From assembly GCA_012934845.2 (NCBI GenBank), contig WNNJ02001110.1, positions 1 to 64,000 of the forward strand: a DNA stretch of 64,000 nt, written 5' to 3'. This document shows positions 10,954 to 23,446 of this stretch, piece after piece. The stretch's first letter is position 1. Each line of letters opens with the position of its first letter. The stretch is from Pomphorhynchus laevis (taxonomy: Eukaryota > Acanthocephala > Palaeacanthocephala > Echinorhynchida > Pomphorhynchidae). Under the pieces are notes generated by a model that saw only the letters and a list, made by a program, of their open reading frames with translations, was not told the origin of the DNA and did not search any database. The translations under genes and the position numbers were made by a program.

Positions 10954-13870
10954 TTCGATTTCGCTGCTTCCCAAGTATTCCTGGAAATGATTTATCTTAA
11001 ATATCCGCTCTCTTAGTAAAATGGTTGATTCAGTATATGATCTTTGGATGTTTTGTGTTTAACCAAATCTTGGCACGTTGATCAGAATGATTACTCTATT
11101 AAACGCATATTTTCTTTAAGCCTATCTGTGGTTGATAAGGCTCGTTATAGCTATTAGTTCAAATAGATCAATTAATCACGGTGATCTTATAGCTTTCTCT
11201 CACTATTGCTGCAATCATTATCGTTGCCATTTTTTCCTCGTACTTTCGAACGACTTGAGTTCCGTTTAAAAGCCGGCTCGTTGTTTCTCAATATCTACTT
11301 ATTTGATCGACATGGATCATATCATCAATCAGACTTTTTTCTGTGAACTGTCAAACTTACCTTCATCTTCCTCTCCTTTTTACCTTGCGTTGTGCTAGGT
11401 TATTTAAATGTTTGCTTAGACTGTCCTTGTGATTCCAATACCCTAAAGACGAGTTCTACATTTAATGGTCATGATTTTCAAATCATGTCTCATCATTATT
11501 CTTCTGATACCCATATTATTGGCAATACCCTCGATATTGTTGCCCTACCTTCGCGTCTTTCCTTGTCTTCTCCATTGTGCATATCTGATCCTGCTCTATT
11601 TGACCACTTCCATGTTACCTGTTCTGTCCCTTTGTTAAAAATCAATGTTCCTGCAAAACTTATCTCGTGCCGTTTTTGGAAATTCCTCAATTTTTCCATT
11701 CTTCGCTCTCATATCAACTCATCTCCATTAATATATCCTTCTTCTATCTACCAATCCCCCAATTACTTATGTATCCTCTTTAACAATGTATTTTGCTCTA
11801 TTCTCGATGAAAGTCTTCCCCTTGAAACTTTTGTTTAATCACGTCACTATCGTGCAACATGGTTCGACTCGGAGTGTGTGACTTCAAAACGCCTCCTTCA
11901 TCGTTCTTCCAGAACTTATCATCGTTATCTCAGACTATCTTCAGCACCTGACTCCTCCGTTTATCGTAACCAATTCGTTGTTCTTCATCGTTCGCATAGG
12001 TAACTTCTGCGTTCTTAGGCACATAGTTTTTGGCGAAACAAACTGGCTTCCGCTAATGACTCTCGAACTAAATGGAAAACTCTTAATTCTCTACTTTCTC
12101 GTTCCTCTGTCATCTCCACTCTTGATCCTTCTCAATTCTCCGATTACCTAATTTCAAAAATTATTTCTCTAATCGATTCGATCATCGTCCTTCCACAAAC
12201 TTCTTGTATCTCGTCTATTCGTATCTCTGAGCTCTTTTACCTACTTGCGGTATCTGAAGATGAGGTATCTTGCCTTCTTATTTCATTAACATGTAAGTCA
12301 TCTCATGCCGATCCCATCCCTACTCTAATTCTCAAATTGTTGTCAACAGACTTCACACCTTTCCTTACCAGCCTCTTTAACTCGTCAATCGTGAATGGAA
12401 TATTTCATGTTCTTTGGAAAACGGTCATTGTTCGTCCCCTACTTAAAAAGCCTTCTCTTGACCCCTCTCTTCCTTCATCTTATCGCCCATTATCAATTAT
12501 ACCAACCTTATTTAAAATTCTTGAACACCTTATCTTAGATCAGATCAACAAGTATCTCTCTTCATCGCAGCTCTACCCTTCTTTTCAATCCGCTTTCCGC
12601 TTTAATCATTTCACCGAACTAGCATGCCATAAAGTATTTTCTCATCTGCTTTCCGCTGTGACAAAGAACTTTGTAGTGTGGTAATATCGCTCGATCTTTC
12701 ATCTGCATTCGAAATTGTCGATCACAAAATCCTTCTTTCTCGCCTTCGCTATCATTATGGCTTCTCTTCGACTACCTTGGCTTAATTCTCTTCGTATCTC
12801 TCCGATCGATCATTTCCGTCCATTCTAATTCAATGTGTTCTCTTTTATCTTCTCTATTGTGGTGTACCTCAAGGTTCAGTACTTGGCCCTATTCTCTTTA
12901 CGTTTCTTTTTGAAGATTTATCCTTTAACTAATAAATTCTGCTTCAGAGTAATGCAGTACGCTGATTATACACTTCTGTATTCTAATTCGTCTCCTCATT
13001 CCCTAAGCCAACTTTTCGTATCCGCGTCTAATTGTCTTCGTGCTCTATCAGAACATCTAATTTCTTTGCGCATGTCCCTCAATCCTACCAAATCTAAAGT
13101 GTTGTGGATTTTACCCTCCTCACTTTCTGTAACTCCTCATTCTCTGTATTTCAGACCACAATTATTTCTGCTGTAGATAAACTAGTATTTCTAGGCGTTC
13201 ACTTCGACAATAATCTGAATCTCGATCACTTCATTCGTGATAAAACTAGATCTTCAAATATTATTCTCCGTGATATTCGTCTCGTCAGAAATTCTCTAGA
13301 TTTTTTTTCATGCAAATGTCTTATCTCATCCTTTCTTTCCCCGCGTATTAATTACTCTCTTAGCCTTCTCGTCTTTTCTTCAATGTCATCCCCTAAATCT
13401 CTTCAGCGCATCATTAACGCTGATGTATGCATCCTCTTTCGACTTCGTAAATACGAACATATTTCCTCCTATTTTTCAAAACTTGAATGACTAAGTATTA
13501 AACATAGCGTTCGTTTTCGTCTGCTTTGTCTAAGTTATCGCCGTATCCATTGTAATTCTCCTTCTTATCTCCATCTGCCAACTCTAAGTGAACCTCGCTA
13601 TCTTTCTACTCACCTAAGTTCCTGTGCTTCTTTTTTACCTCACGTACCTCTTCACTCAACCAACTTCGGCCGTCAAAATCTACATATCGCTGATCCTCTA
13701 CTTTTGAATTCTCTATATGATCACCTGCGATCTTCATCCTCACTCTAATTTTTCAAAAAGCAACTACAATCAATGCTACTAAACGAGTAACTTTTTTTCA
13801 ATATGTTTCGCTTTAGTGGGCTTGTAAGCACACAGTCTGTGTGCATTTGCCACATTAAAAAACTTTTTTA
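10954..13870 (+). mobile_element. LINE-1 (CR1/L2-type) copy, ORF2 only, decayed
   Basis: ORF2 begins immediately after the satellite: LNIRSLSKMVDS and, after a frame change, KSWHVDQNDYSIKRI correspond to the start of an APE endonuclease. Endonuclease residues continue to about 11640 (DPALFDHFHVTC). Reverse transcriptase blocks follow: PSSYRPLSIIPTL (about 12475), SLDLSSAFEIVDH (about 12690), GVPQGSVLGPILF (about 12860) and QYADYTLLYS (about 12955), where the catalytic YADD is YADY. The element ends near 13860 with the family 3' hairpin (828-844 of this kilobase) and tttgccacatt. Several stops and frameshifts make it inactive. It lies within the intron of the WH2 gene, same orientation. Confidence 0.88.
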
Positions 13871-14198
13871 ACAATCAATCTTTAACAATTTATAAATAAT
13901 TTATATGTTGATGTTTGGACAACTATAGCTATAACAAACTTGAAAGTAAAACTTAAATTCTAAAATGTAGCACTAAATAGATAACTATCCCCAAATAAAA
14001 TTTTTATCAGTTTTTTAAGTTATCCTAAACGCGTATGTCGTAAGCCTTCATTGTTGCAAAGGTCTAAATGCTCTGATTTATGTTGTTACCAAATTTGCGA
14101 AGTGATCACGCTGTTGGTGGCATGATAATGTAGCGCCGAAAAACGATGTTTAAATTCTAATAAAATTTTTTATTAGCTCAAATATTTCATTAATTTAG
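13871..14198. other. End of the large intron with splice acceptor
   Basis: AT-rich sequence ending in taatttag|ct, acceptor ag at 14197-14198. Nothing else supported. Confidence 0.5.
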
Positions 14199-14395
14199 CT
14201 TTCAATCTTCGAAAGGTATCAATGCTCGAAAAAGCATCAAATGATTCCTTACAGGACACGTCGAAGCCGGTTTCTTTGCATACGGCCTTAAACCATGCAC
14301 TTAAAATGCGACGGGATAGAATTCATCTTGATAGCGACGATCAAACATCAAGCAGGAGCAGCCAATCTGACAGCAATGATGCAATTTGGAATTAA
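14199..14395 (+). CDS. Terminal exon: WH2 end, connector and acidic tail
   Basis: It follows acceptor ag at 14197-14198 and starts with two bases that complete the phase-1 codon left at 898. The 64 residues continue the WH2 motif (FNLRKVS), then carry a connector-like amphipathic helix (LHTALNHALKMRRDRI) followed by HLDSDD, a Ser/Asp-rich stretch and a penultimate Trp (SDSNDAIWN-stop). The order WH2, connector, acidic tail with Trp is the Arp2/3-activating WCA module. The connector resembles WASP (ALMDVMQKRSKAIHSSDED) and the human WHAMM tail. The acidic tail is short and Ser-rich, so activity could be weak. A poly(A) signal follows at 14479. Whether it is WASP-, WHAMM- or JMY-like cannot be settled from the tail alone. 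Confidence 0.68.
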
Positions 14396-14478
14396 ATATT
14401 GTAATTTATTTGAAGTTTAAAAAGTTTGTGTCAAAGTTAGTGAATAATAGATTAGTGCACCAATCTAATTAATGCGCC

Positions 14479-14484
14479 AATAAA
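14479..14484 (+). terminator. AATAAA poly(A) signal
   Basis: AATAAA lies 84 nt after the stop codon of the WCA exon, a usual distance for an insect 3' end. Confidence 0.5.
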
Positions 14485-15824
14485 ATAAAAATTTTATTTT
14501 ATTATGAAACTAAAGGTATCTAGTATCGTTGTAAACGATATATGTTTTGGTTTAAACAATAAATAACAAATTTAAATATTAATAAATTTATGTAATTGAT
14601 GCACTGAACTTTGTGATACTGTCGTGTATCTGAACGATTGAAACCATTTTCAAATGTTCTATGACAATTGCAATAACGATTAATAATAATTTTGTAATAA
14701 CGATGGCATAGCACTAACATATAATAAGATATCGAATTCAGATACGTCATCAATTAATTGTTGCCGTCCGGTTTATACTAAGAGAGACAAAGTGCTCATC
14801 GCAATAAATACATTTTTATCTGTATATATGTTTCGTCTCTATAAAGTTTATAAAATTTATATTATTATATTAATATAAATATTATATTAATATTATAATT
14901 TTTTTATTTTAATTTATTCTTGATAAAAATTTATCAAAAATATTATGAATATAATATTTAATATAATATTAAATATAATTTATAATAAAAATATAATTTA
15001 TGATATTTTTAGTTATGATATTTTAATTTGTGATATATTTAAAAAAAATATAATTATATTATAATTTATAATATAATTTATGTTATTCATTATAATATAT
15101 GATATTATATTGAATTATATTATAATTCAATATAATTTATGCAATCGCCTCTTTTATGAGTATTTTGTCATTTTTATTGAAACACGAATGCATAATCCTT
15201 AATTTACATATTTATTTATTTATTTTGATTATCATTACGAAAAATTATTTCTTTAAATATAAAAATTTAAATTAATATTGAAGTTGAAATTATCGAAGTG
15301 AATATATAAATTATAAATTTATAAATTATGATATCATATTTTGATATTATACAATATTTTTAGATATTATTAAATACACATATACCATCAATGAATCATA
15401 ACAAACTAGATTTATTTTAGAAATTAATTAGTTATATTATAATTAATTTATTTTGATATAAATTAGGCTAATCACTGATTGAATAAAAATTATTAGAGTT
15501 AAATACACATATACCATCAATGAATCATAACAAACATTTCATAGATTTATTTAGTGCCAAAATTATTTAATGTTATATTTTTAAATTTATTATTTACGAA
15601 ATATTTCGTGCTAATCATCTCCCTAAAATGTGATCAAAAATGATCACGCTTTATAACTGATCATATCCAAATTGCGAGTAAATAAATTTCTTTATGATAT
15701 ATAGTAATCCTATGAGATTGCCAATTGTTTAATGCGAAGAGAGTACAAATTAAAAAAGTCAAACGCAAAACTTGGAATGTATTAAAAAATCGAATTAATT
15801 AGTTTTCTAACACATACTTTAAAT
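14485..15824. other. AT-rich intergenic DNA with a 36-bp direct repeat
   Basis: Very AT-rich, with long ta/at runs at 14860-15130. A perfect 36-bp direct repeat beginning taaatacacatataccatca occurs at 15371-15406 and again at 15500-15535 (period 129). No gene seen. The stop codons of the WCA gene and the phosphate carrier face each other across this gap (convergent genes). Confidence 0.6.
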
Positions 15825-18800
15825 CTAATGAATAATTAGAGGCTCAGCAGATGACTTCTCTCTAGAACTAGGAGCTATCGGTGGTGGTGGACGAGGTAAT
15901 CGAAGAGCAACCTTTACACCATCGTAGATAAACCATTGCATTGCCGTTAATGTTCCAATCATAATTATACGTGGAAACAATCCTTTCCATACTCCAATGA
16001 AACCAAGTCGTCTCAAAGCATCCATTGCCTTTAAACCCTTTTCATTATTAAGTTTCGAAACCACAGTATCTGCAGGATGCGAAACGATTGCACAAAACAC
16101 TCCAGCTACAAAAACATTAAAATAATTACTTCTGCTGGTATGTAATGGTTTATTTTTAACAAGCTGAAATTGTACAACAAACCTATGTATCCAGCTGTAA
16201 ACGTAACAAGTAGCTGTTCAGATTTGGTGCATTTGTCTCTGGGCTTAGGTACAACATACTTATAAAGAGCCTCGAGAGTTCGTTCAAAACATGCAAATTT
16301 CATCATGGTGTATGGTATCTGTCTGCACCAAAGGGGGACGATTCCTTTGTAGAACCTTTACACAAAATGCATAAATTAAAAATATTGTATAAAAATATCA
16401 AATTTTTTTATAATTAAAGTAGCAACTAAAAGTCGCGTTTAAAATAAAGTTATTATTAAATATAATTTGAGTTTTGTTACACATCCAGACTATAAAAATA
16501 TGTTCATTAATATAATTAGGTTTATCACTCGATGATTTAAGATATTAATAATATAATATAATTAATTTATTTACAATTTAAAAAATTATAAATTTAAGAG
16601 TGTTATAATTTATTTCTATCCTAGAAGTGTTAAAATTATAAAAATATTCTCACTAATAGAACATAATATTTTTGTAAATATTATCTTCAATTACAAATAA
16701 AAAAATTTCAATTTAAAATTTTCATAATGGTAAGACAATTAAAATGTGTTCATGTTTACATGAATAAATTTTTTTTTTTAATTATATAATTTTTTAATTA
16801 TATAATTAAATATATTATTATATATATTATTATAATTATATAATATTATATAATTAAATATATAATTATAATTATATTATAATTATATATAATTATATAA
16901 TCGTCATAAAAAATCGTCAAATGTGATATTTGATATCATGCGATATTAATATAAGTATTAACATTTATATGTAATATCATATATACTTCATATATAAATA
17001 CTATTGTAATATATATTACAAATACTATTGATCCATAAATGGATTTTTTAATTTTTCGAAAAAAAAAGATATAATTAAGACATTTAAGATATTTAATTAT
17101 TAAGAATATTAAGACATACTAAATCCGGAATAAAAGTATAACACCTTAAAAGTATAATTAGAATATAAAAGTATATTACACATAATTATACTTTTATATT
17201 ACACATAAAAGTATAATTAAGTATAATTTAAATGTTATTGATAACAAAATGAAATAATGAATAACATAATGAAATACTATTGATCCGAAATAAAACATGT
17301 TAATTCTAATATGTAGAGAATAAATCCATTATTTTATGTTACGAAACAAATAAATTTACTCTAATTAAAATTGTTTATTTTTAAAATGCAAAATAAAAGC
17401 GTTTATAATGAACAAAATGTTATATCTTCGATAGAGCATGTTTTATCGAAGGTATTCTGCTAATAAACTACGTACCCGGATAATCCCTCTCCTTTGTATA
17501 TGATGGGCATTCCCAGTCGCATTGAACTGACAAAATTTGGAGACGTTTGTATTCGTACTTTTGTCGCTTCGAATGGAGCCAATGCAATGTCCGCAAAGAA
17601 TTCTGCACTAGCACTGGCACAAAGATACAGCGATGTACGATATTTGTAAGCTGCCTCCTGAAAACCAAAATGTTAAATGTTTTTGCGTATTTTGCTAAAA
17701 AGACATTTGGAAAATGACTACAAAAATAGCTGATTTTGATCCATTTTTTATTAAGCATTTTGGAGCAGGAAGACCAGCAAACATAAAATTATTTTTATAT
17801 TTCGCTAGCTGATGCTCGCGAAATCAGAAAATTTGTTTAACGAAAAAACAAATTGTGATTATTAATAATTTAGTACAAATAAATAATAAATAATTTAATA
17901 AAATGTACTAATTGATGATTAATTTCTATTTTTCTGATCCAAAATTTCAATTTAGACATTACTTCAACTGTATTTTCTGTTTGGCTGTGCGTAGATGTAA
18001 AGATGTCTAGTAATTTGTTTCAATCATCACAAATTTTACGAAAGTGCTGCTAAATCAGCACTACTGCTTCACCAAATAGGATCATTAGCAAAAGCACTCG
18101 TCGTTCTTCCGCGTCTGGCTTCAATGATAACAACGTATTTCACGCGGAATGATCTCACTCTCTTTTGATATTCATGATTTAAGTTAGCCGAAATTCATGA
18201 GACATGAGCTGGCATTTGTCAGTGCTTTTGCTAATGATCCTACTTGGTGAAGCAGTAGAACTGATTTGGCACTCAATGTGAAGTTACCAGAAATCTTTCT
18301 GGTAACTTCATGACTCGTGTGCCGTCTGCCAATCTTCCTCTGTATCCAGTAGTGACAGGGATCTGGCACTGATGAGTCATTGTGATGACGATACGGTACT
18401 TGCTACTGTTATCGTCGTTCTTCCGCGTCTGGCTTCAATGATAACAACATAACAATATATATAATTATATTATATAATTATAATTATATTTTAATATATA
18501 ATATAATAATATTGAATAATATATAATATGTAATAATATTGTTATAATATTAAAATGCCGAGTAAACTGGGAGAACATATTCGCAACAGAATATAATTGA
18601 TGAATCATCATTCGTATATCCATAGTCTCTATGTACAGAATTACATTGTTCTTAAACTTTTGACAAGTAGACATACCGCGATATTTATAAGTAGATACAA
18701 ATTAAGCCGTAAAACCATTTGACTGATCTGAAAATTTCTTAATTGATGAAGGTAAATTCAATAAATAAGCTGTGTTATTTTCAAAAATACAGTTATTTAA

Positions 18801-20752
18801 CCGGTTATACGTGCAAAATTTGTTTCATTCCAATGCTTAACAATATGCAATGATTTTAGTCATAAAAATACTCACTTCGCCAATAGCGCGTCCGTATAAA
18901 ACTTTAAATACTTCGTAAAGACCGAATTTGCCTAAACCTTGAGCAGAATACCCAAAGAACGTTGGAGCCCAACCTTTTGTCAATCCACGAAAGCCTTCCT
19001 CACTAAATAAAAAGAATAAAAATGTTTAAACTTTTATAATATCGATGAATTAAAAAGAAAAATACGCCGTCCACGTACTTAAAATTATGGAAAAGGATAA
19101 CAGGATACTTTGGAAAGAAATTAGTAGCATGGAAACTTCGAAAATATAATTAAAATTGTTAAAAATTGAGCTAATTGAACATAATTAAATATAATTTCTT
19201 ATATTTTTTCTAATTTGATTATAATTAATTATAATTATTATTTTTAGACTTTTCGTTTACTAGCTTTTACTTTGCAGTCTAATTTTGGTTTAATAATTAT
19301 AATTAATATATTGATTATTATATTTTTCTTTAATTATTCTATTTTATAAATTACATTTATTTAAATTCTGCTCAAAAGTTATAATTAAATTAATTCTTAT
19401 TTCATTTGAATTAAACACTTTTTATTTTACATTTAAACGATGTAATATAATAATTACAATTATATTAGAATATTCTTGCATTTACACTTTTTATATTTGA
19501 CTATTATATTTAAAAATTATAATTAATTACAACATTTCTTAAAAAATTGAATTTTCATTTTTTATTACAAGTGACTTTTGTTTGTTAAATAATAATTTAA
19601 CTAAAATTAATTATTTGATTATTCTTTTCTACTTTTCTAAATTGATTTATCTAATTTATTTTATGATTATAATGCGTTATTACTCCTTAAATTTTATTTT
19701 ATTCCTGCACTTTCATTTTATAATAAATATAAAATAATTATATAACTAATTTCTCTTTAATAAAAATTAATTAAATTAATTAGAATTGCTAAAAATTGAA
19801 CTAAATAAATCGTCTAATTAAAATAATTAAATATAATTTCTTATATTTTTCCTAATTTGAATAGTTAATTTGCAGTGGAATAAATGTTGTATTAGAACAT
19901 AAATTAAACCAAATATTGACCACCAATATTAATCAGAAAATATGAAATACTGGAGCAATCACGTAATAAATGTATTGTATCATAATAAAATTAATAAAGT
20001 TAAACAATTATTAATTAATTCTAATCAATTATTAATTATATCCATTTAATTACGTAATGCATTAATTTAATGGAATAGCTTTAATGAAATCAAGCATTTT
20101 ATTATTTGCGAATAATACGAATGTAATCATCACACCAAATCAAGACATTAATTACGGCCAATCAACGCCACTATTCATGTTATTCTGTCTAAGAGGCTGC
20201 TTTAATAATCCTGTTAACCAGCGAATATTCGTATAATGGAATCAATACATTAAAATCGTGAACTTTAACATTGAAATTAAAGGAAATAAAAGTAAAGATT
20301 GTAATTATAGCCCAATTGGCGAAATCAATCGATATTACTTTCATGTAATAGAAAGTTAGTAAGAGAAGACTAAATTTAGTTTATATTTATTAGCTGCTAT
20401 ATTTGCAAGTAAATAAAAGCATACTAATATACATATAAGAATAACCAAATTCGTATTTCATTGTGGAAGTGAAAATATGCGTCATTGATAAAACAACGAC
20501 GCATATGTGTAAACCCAATTATTTTTAAATTTAATCAATGCTTCTAAGAAATTAAGAACACCTACGCGACAGACACTTTAAAACCATTGACTATTCCTTT
20601 GTATTTATCAGGATTTACTTGAATTCTACACTTGACGAGATCCAGGGGTACAACAGCTGTGTGTGTTGTTCCGCAACTTATAATACCTCCAAGTCCACAT
20701 AAGGCAAAATATTTCCCAGATCCGATTTCGCAACTAAAATCGTCATCCTTTC
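15825..20752 (-). CDS. Mitochondrial phosphate carrier protein (SLC25A3)
   Basis: Inner-membrane phosphate/proton importer that feeds oxidative phosphorylation. Five exons read on the minus strand: 20752-20566, 19002-18876, 17657-17476, 16355-16183 and 16105-15825, all with GT/AG borders and matching phases. The three carrier signatures are present: VPLDLVKCRIQ, APFEATKVRIQ and SHPADTVVSK. Diagnostic family blocks are THTAVVPLDLVKCR, KGWAPTFFGYSAQGLGKFG, RQIPYTMMKFACFERT and GVWKGLFPRIIMIGTLTAMQ. Together they give about 316 residues, so only the transit peptide and the N-terminus are missing. The first visible exon starts in phase (one base owed from upstream), so at least one 5' coding exon exists; I could not find it between 20753 and 26000. 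Introns are 1563, 1218, 1120 and 77 nt. The 1218-nt intron holds a foldback MITE. The gene looks functional and well conserved. Confidence 0.96.
16356..17475. other. Phosphate-carrier intron, AT satellite-like
   Basis: Runs of ta/at dinucleotides at 16770-16910 and repeated agtataatta phrases at 17130-17225. No exon or element supported. Confidence 0.5.
18050..18447. mobile_element. Foldback MITE in a phosphate-carrier intron
   Basis: Inverted arms: tgcttcaccaaataggatca (about 18065) faces tgatcctacttggtgaagca (about 18234), about 40 bp per arm. A perfect 15-bp hairpin lies at 18279-18310 (tgaagttaccagaaa, loop tc). The phrase tcgtcgttcttccgcgtctg recurs directly at about 18098 and 18412, which suggests one element nested in, or duplicated around, another. 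It shares blocks with 1926-2150 in opposite orientation. Non-coding. Confidence 0.75.
19003..20565. other. Long AT-rich intron of the phosphate carrier
   Basis: No second gene is seen. It is made of interspersed aattaatt-type words with no clear period, and no element ends were recognised. Confidence 0.5.
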
Positions 20753-21930
20753 CTATAGTGAAATAAAATAATATTAAGTAAATATTAAATAATATTAAAT
20801 AATCAATATTAAGTTTACAATTAATATAATGCAAAAAGTTTACAGTAAAAAAGGAAGGTTACAAAAGAATTTCAGCCAATACATTTACATAAATCTCAAC
20901 CAGTTCTTCATATTAATAAACTGGTTCTAACTGTGTTATAACTGTGTTATATTATATAATATATTTATATAATATTTAATTATCAACAAAGATAAAATTT
21001 AAAAGTTAATCGCGATACAAATAGTTTTAAGCATTTACTGTTGAATCAGTCGAACGTTAAAAATTAAATTTATAATGAAAAAAACGTTAATATATCTATA
21101 TATACAATATATCTGTATTGCAAATATAGATATCATCAATGCAAAAATAATACAATTTTAATAACATGACATTATATAATATTTTATAAATATATTACAA
21201 AAATAAATATATTTTATAAATATAGAAAATTTATAAAATTTATAAACATATAAATTTAGAAAAAGCATATATATAGCAATAGGAGAGAAAGCATATAAAA
21301 AGCATATATATAGCAATATAACAGAGATAAACGTTTCGCATTGCGGCTTCTTCAAAAATTTTATATTGCTATATTTGATATATAACCTTAGCCAATAATT
21401 AATTTAAATCTTTCTAATTTTGTTGTAAATATAAATTAAAATAACTTTACGATTATAATTCGTTTATTTATCTTGCTTAATATATAGCGCACAGGGCAAT
21501 TGAACTGCCTCAAACTTGTGTAACTTGTATATGGGTGATAAATACATTTCAAATGTCACAAGTTTAATATTTTTAATGCAATTTGATGCCAATCAAAATT
21601 AGACTCATGTTTGCTATTACGATTAGACTCGTATCACGATTTAATATTCATCATTTGATATTAGACTCATGTCCAAATCATGAGTTATGATAAAAAATAG
21701 CAAACAAATTGCGTTCACGAATACCTTCAAAATCTGATCGAATACTATCGAACTATGTTGAACCCCGATTTTGGTAAGATTAAAACAGCAGAAAGGAACA
21801 AAAATGCATTGTCATTGCAAAAATATCGTATATATAATGGAGATTTATATCCCCATTATATATTAGTAGCGTTAATTTGTTCGGAAATAACCAATTTCTT
21901 AATGATTATTTAATTTTATTATATTTATTT
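20753..21930. other. AT-rich DNA upstream of the first visible carrier exon
   Basis: It should contain an intron and perhaps the 5' exon of the phosphate carrier, but no ATG exon with a suitable phase-1 donor could be supported. Short direct repeats (agcatatatatagcaata) lie at 21265-21320. Confidence 0.35.
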
Positions 21931-22444
21931 AATATAATGATATATTTAAATCATTTTATTATCTATATTTCTTTTATTATAAATAATTAATGATAATTAA
22001 TAATAATTAATAATTAAATCAATTAATTAAATCAATAATCAATAATTAAATCAATTAATAAATAATTAATAATAAAATCAATAATTAATGTATATTAATA
22101 GTACATGCATTTTCGCGATAATTTATTGCTGAACTACTTTTTTTCTTTCTTTTTTCCTTTTCTTAATATTGGGATCAGACAAAATGACACTTTTATGTGC
22201 CAAAGTTTGTAATAAATAATAAAACGATATAATGATATATTATATTAATATAATGATATATTTAAATCCTTTTATTATCTATATTTCTTTTATTATAAAT
22301 AATTAATGATAATTAATAATAATTAATAATTAAATCAATTAATTAAATCAATAATCAATAATTAAATCAATTAATAAATAATTAATAATAAAATCAATAA
22401 TTAATGTATATTAATAGTACATGCATTTTTGCGATAATGTATTG
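21931..22444. repeat. 198-bp direct duplication
   Basis: 21931-22128 and 22247-22444 are near-identical over 198 bp with no length change (constant offset of 316). I see only a few base differences, for example ttaaatcatttt/ttaaatcctttt, ttttcgcg/tttttgcg and gataattta/gataatgta. Both copies are made of aattaataat words. The 118-bp spacer contains ttttttctttcttttttcct. No TIRs or coding potential. Confidence 0.85.
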
Positions 22445-23446
22445 AATAAATTAATTTAATTAATTTCTTATTTGATTTGGACCATTAGAAGACAGATCTC
22501 AGAGGAAAATTTAGATTTTCTCTATTTCTTAAATTATCCGATAAAAACTGTCATTCCTGAATAGATTTTTAGTAAGATTTTTCCCTCTATAAATCGGTTA
22601 CGATCTCCTTACATTACACATATTTTGATATTTACAAATTGCTACCTAATACAGGCAATACCCTTTATTCAATAGCTAACTCTACTATAAAAAATATAAA
22701 ATAGCTTTTAAATTTTTATATTATCAATATTAATAATAATATCAGCGAATATACCATTATGTGACATAGTTTCTATCAACAAAATACTTTTCTTTAATTG
22801 TTAGTATTTTGGTTTAAATTTAAATGTGTTATATCAAACAGCTGTTGCAGTCTAAAAATACATCCCACATTGAAAATCTAACCAACCATTAATACTGCTA
22901 CAATGAGAAGAAAATTTTCAATGAAGGATGATCGAATGGCATAAAAGCTCAAAAATTCAGAGTAAAGATTGTAAGTATTATACGATGTAATATAAAATGA
23001 TTTAATATCCAAATAAATTTTCGTACATTGAAGTGTACAACGATATACAGTATAATAGTTTATAATATAATAATTTAAATATAATTTATAATAATTTAAT
23101 TTATACTCTTCATTATAAGATAATCACGTTATCACTGGCCAGAAAAGTTGATGCATTAGGGTACAGTAAATGGGATTCGAAACATAAAAGGCGCAATAGG
23201 CGTTTTAACATCTCACTTATTAGATATTGGGCATTCGTACCACTTTATGCTATCGAGAAACGAATCGTATTGAGCCATATTTGTTCATTACTTTAATTTC
23301 AATATTCAAACTCTTAAGAATATTTCAACAATCACCTTAAATGTAAGAGTTACCACATCCTAGATACAGCAGACAGAAGTGGAGATATTCCCCGGCTGTA
23401 GTTCGCGGTTTAGGAGTATACTCGTGTAAGCGATATATCGGAATTT

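Noticed and set aside
4398-10974. Long open frames (up to 575 codons) of Ser-Lys-Ser, Val-Asn-Pro or Leu-Glu-Asp repeats on both strands
   Set aside because: They follow automatically from a 12-bp unit free of stops in several frames. Multiple frames and both strands are open at once, and there is no domain, splice structure or start context.
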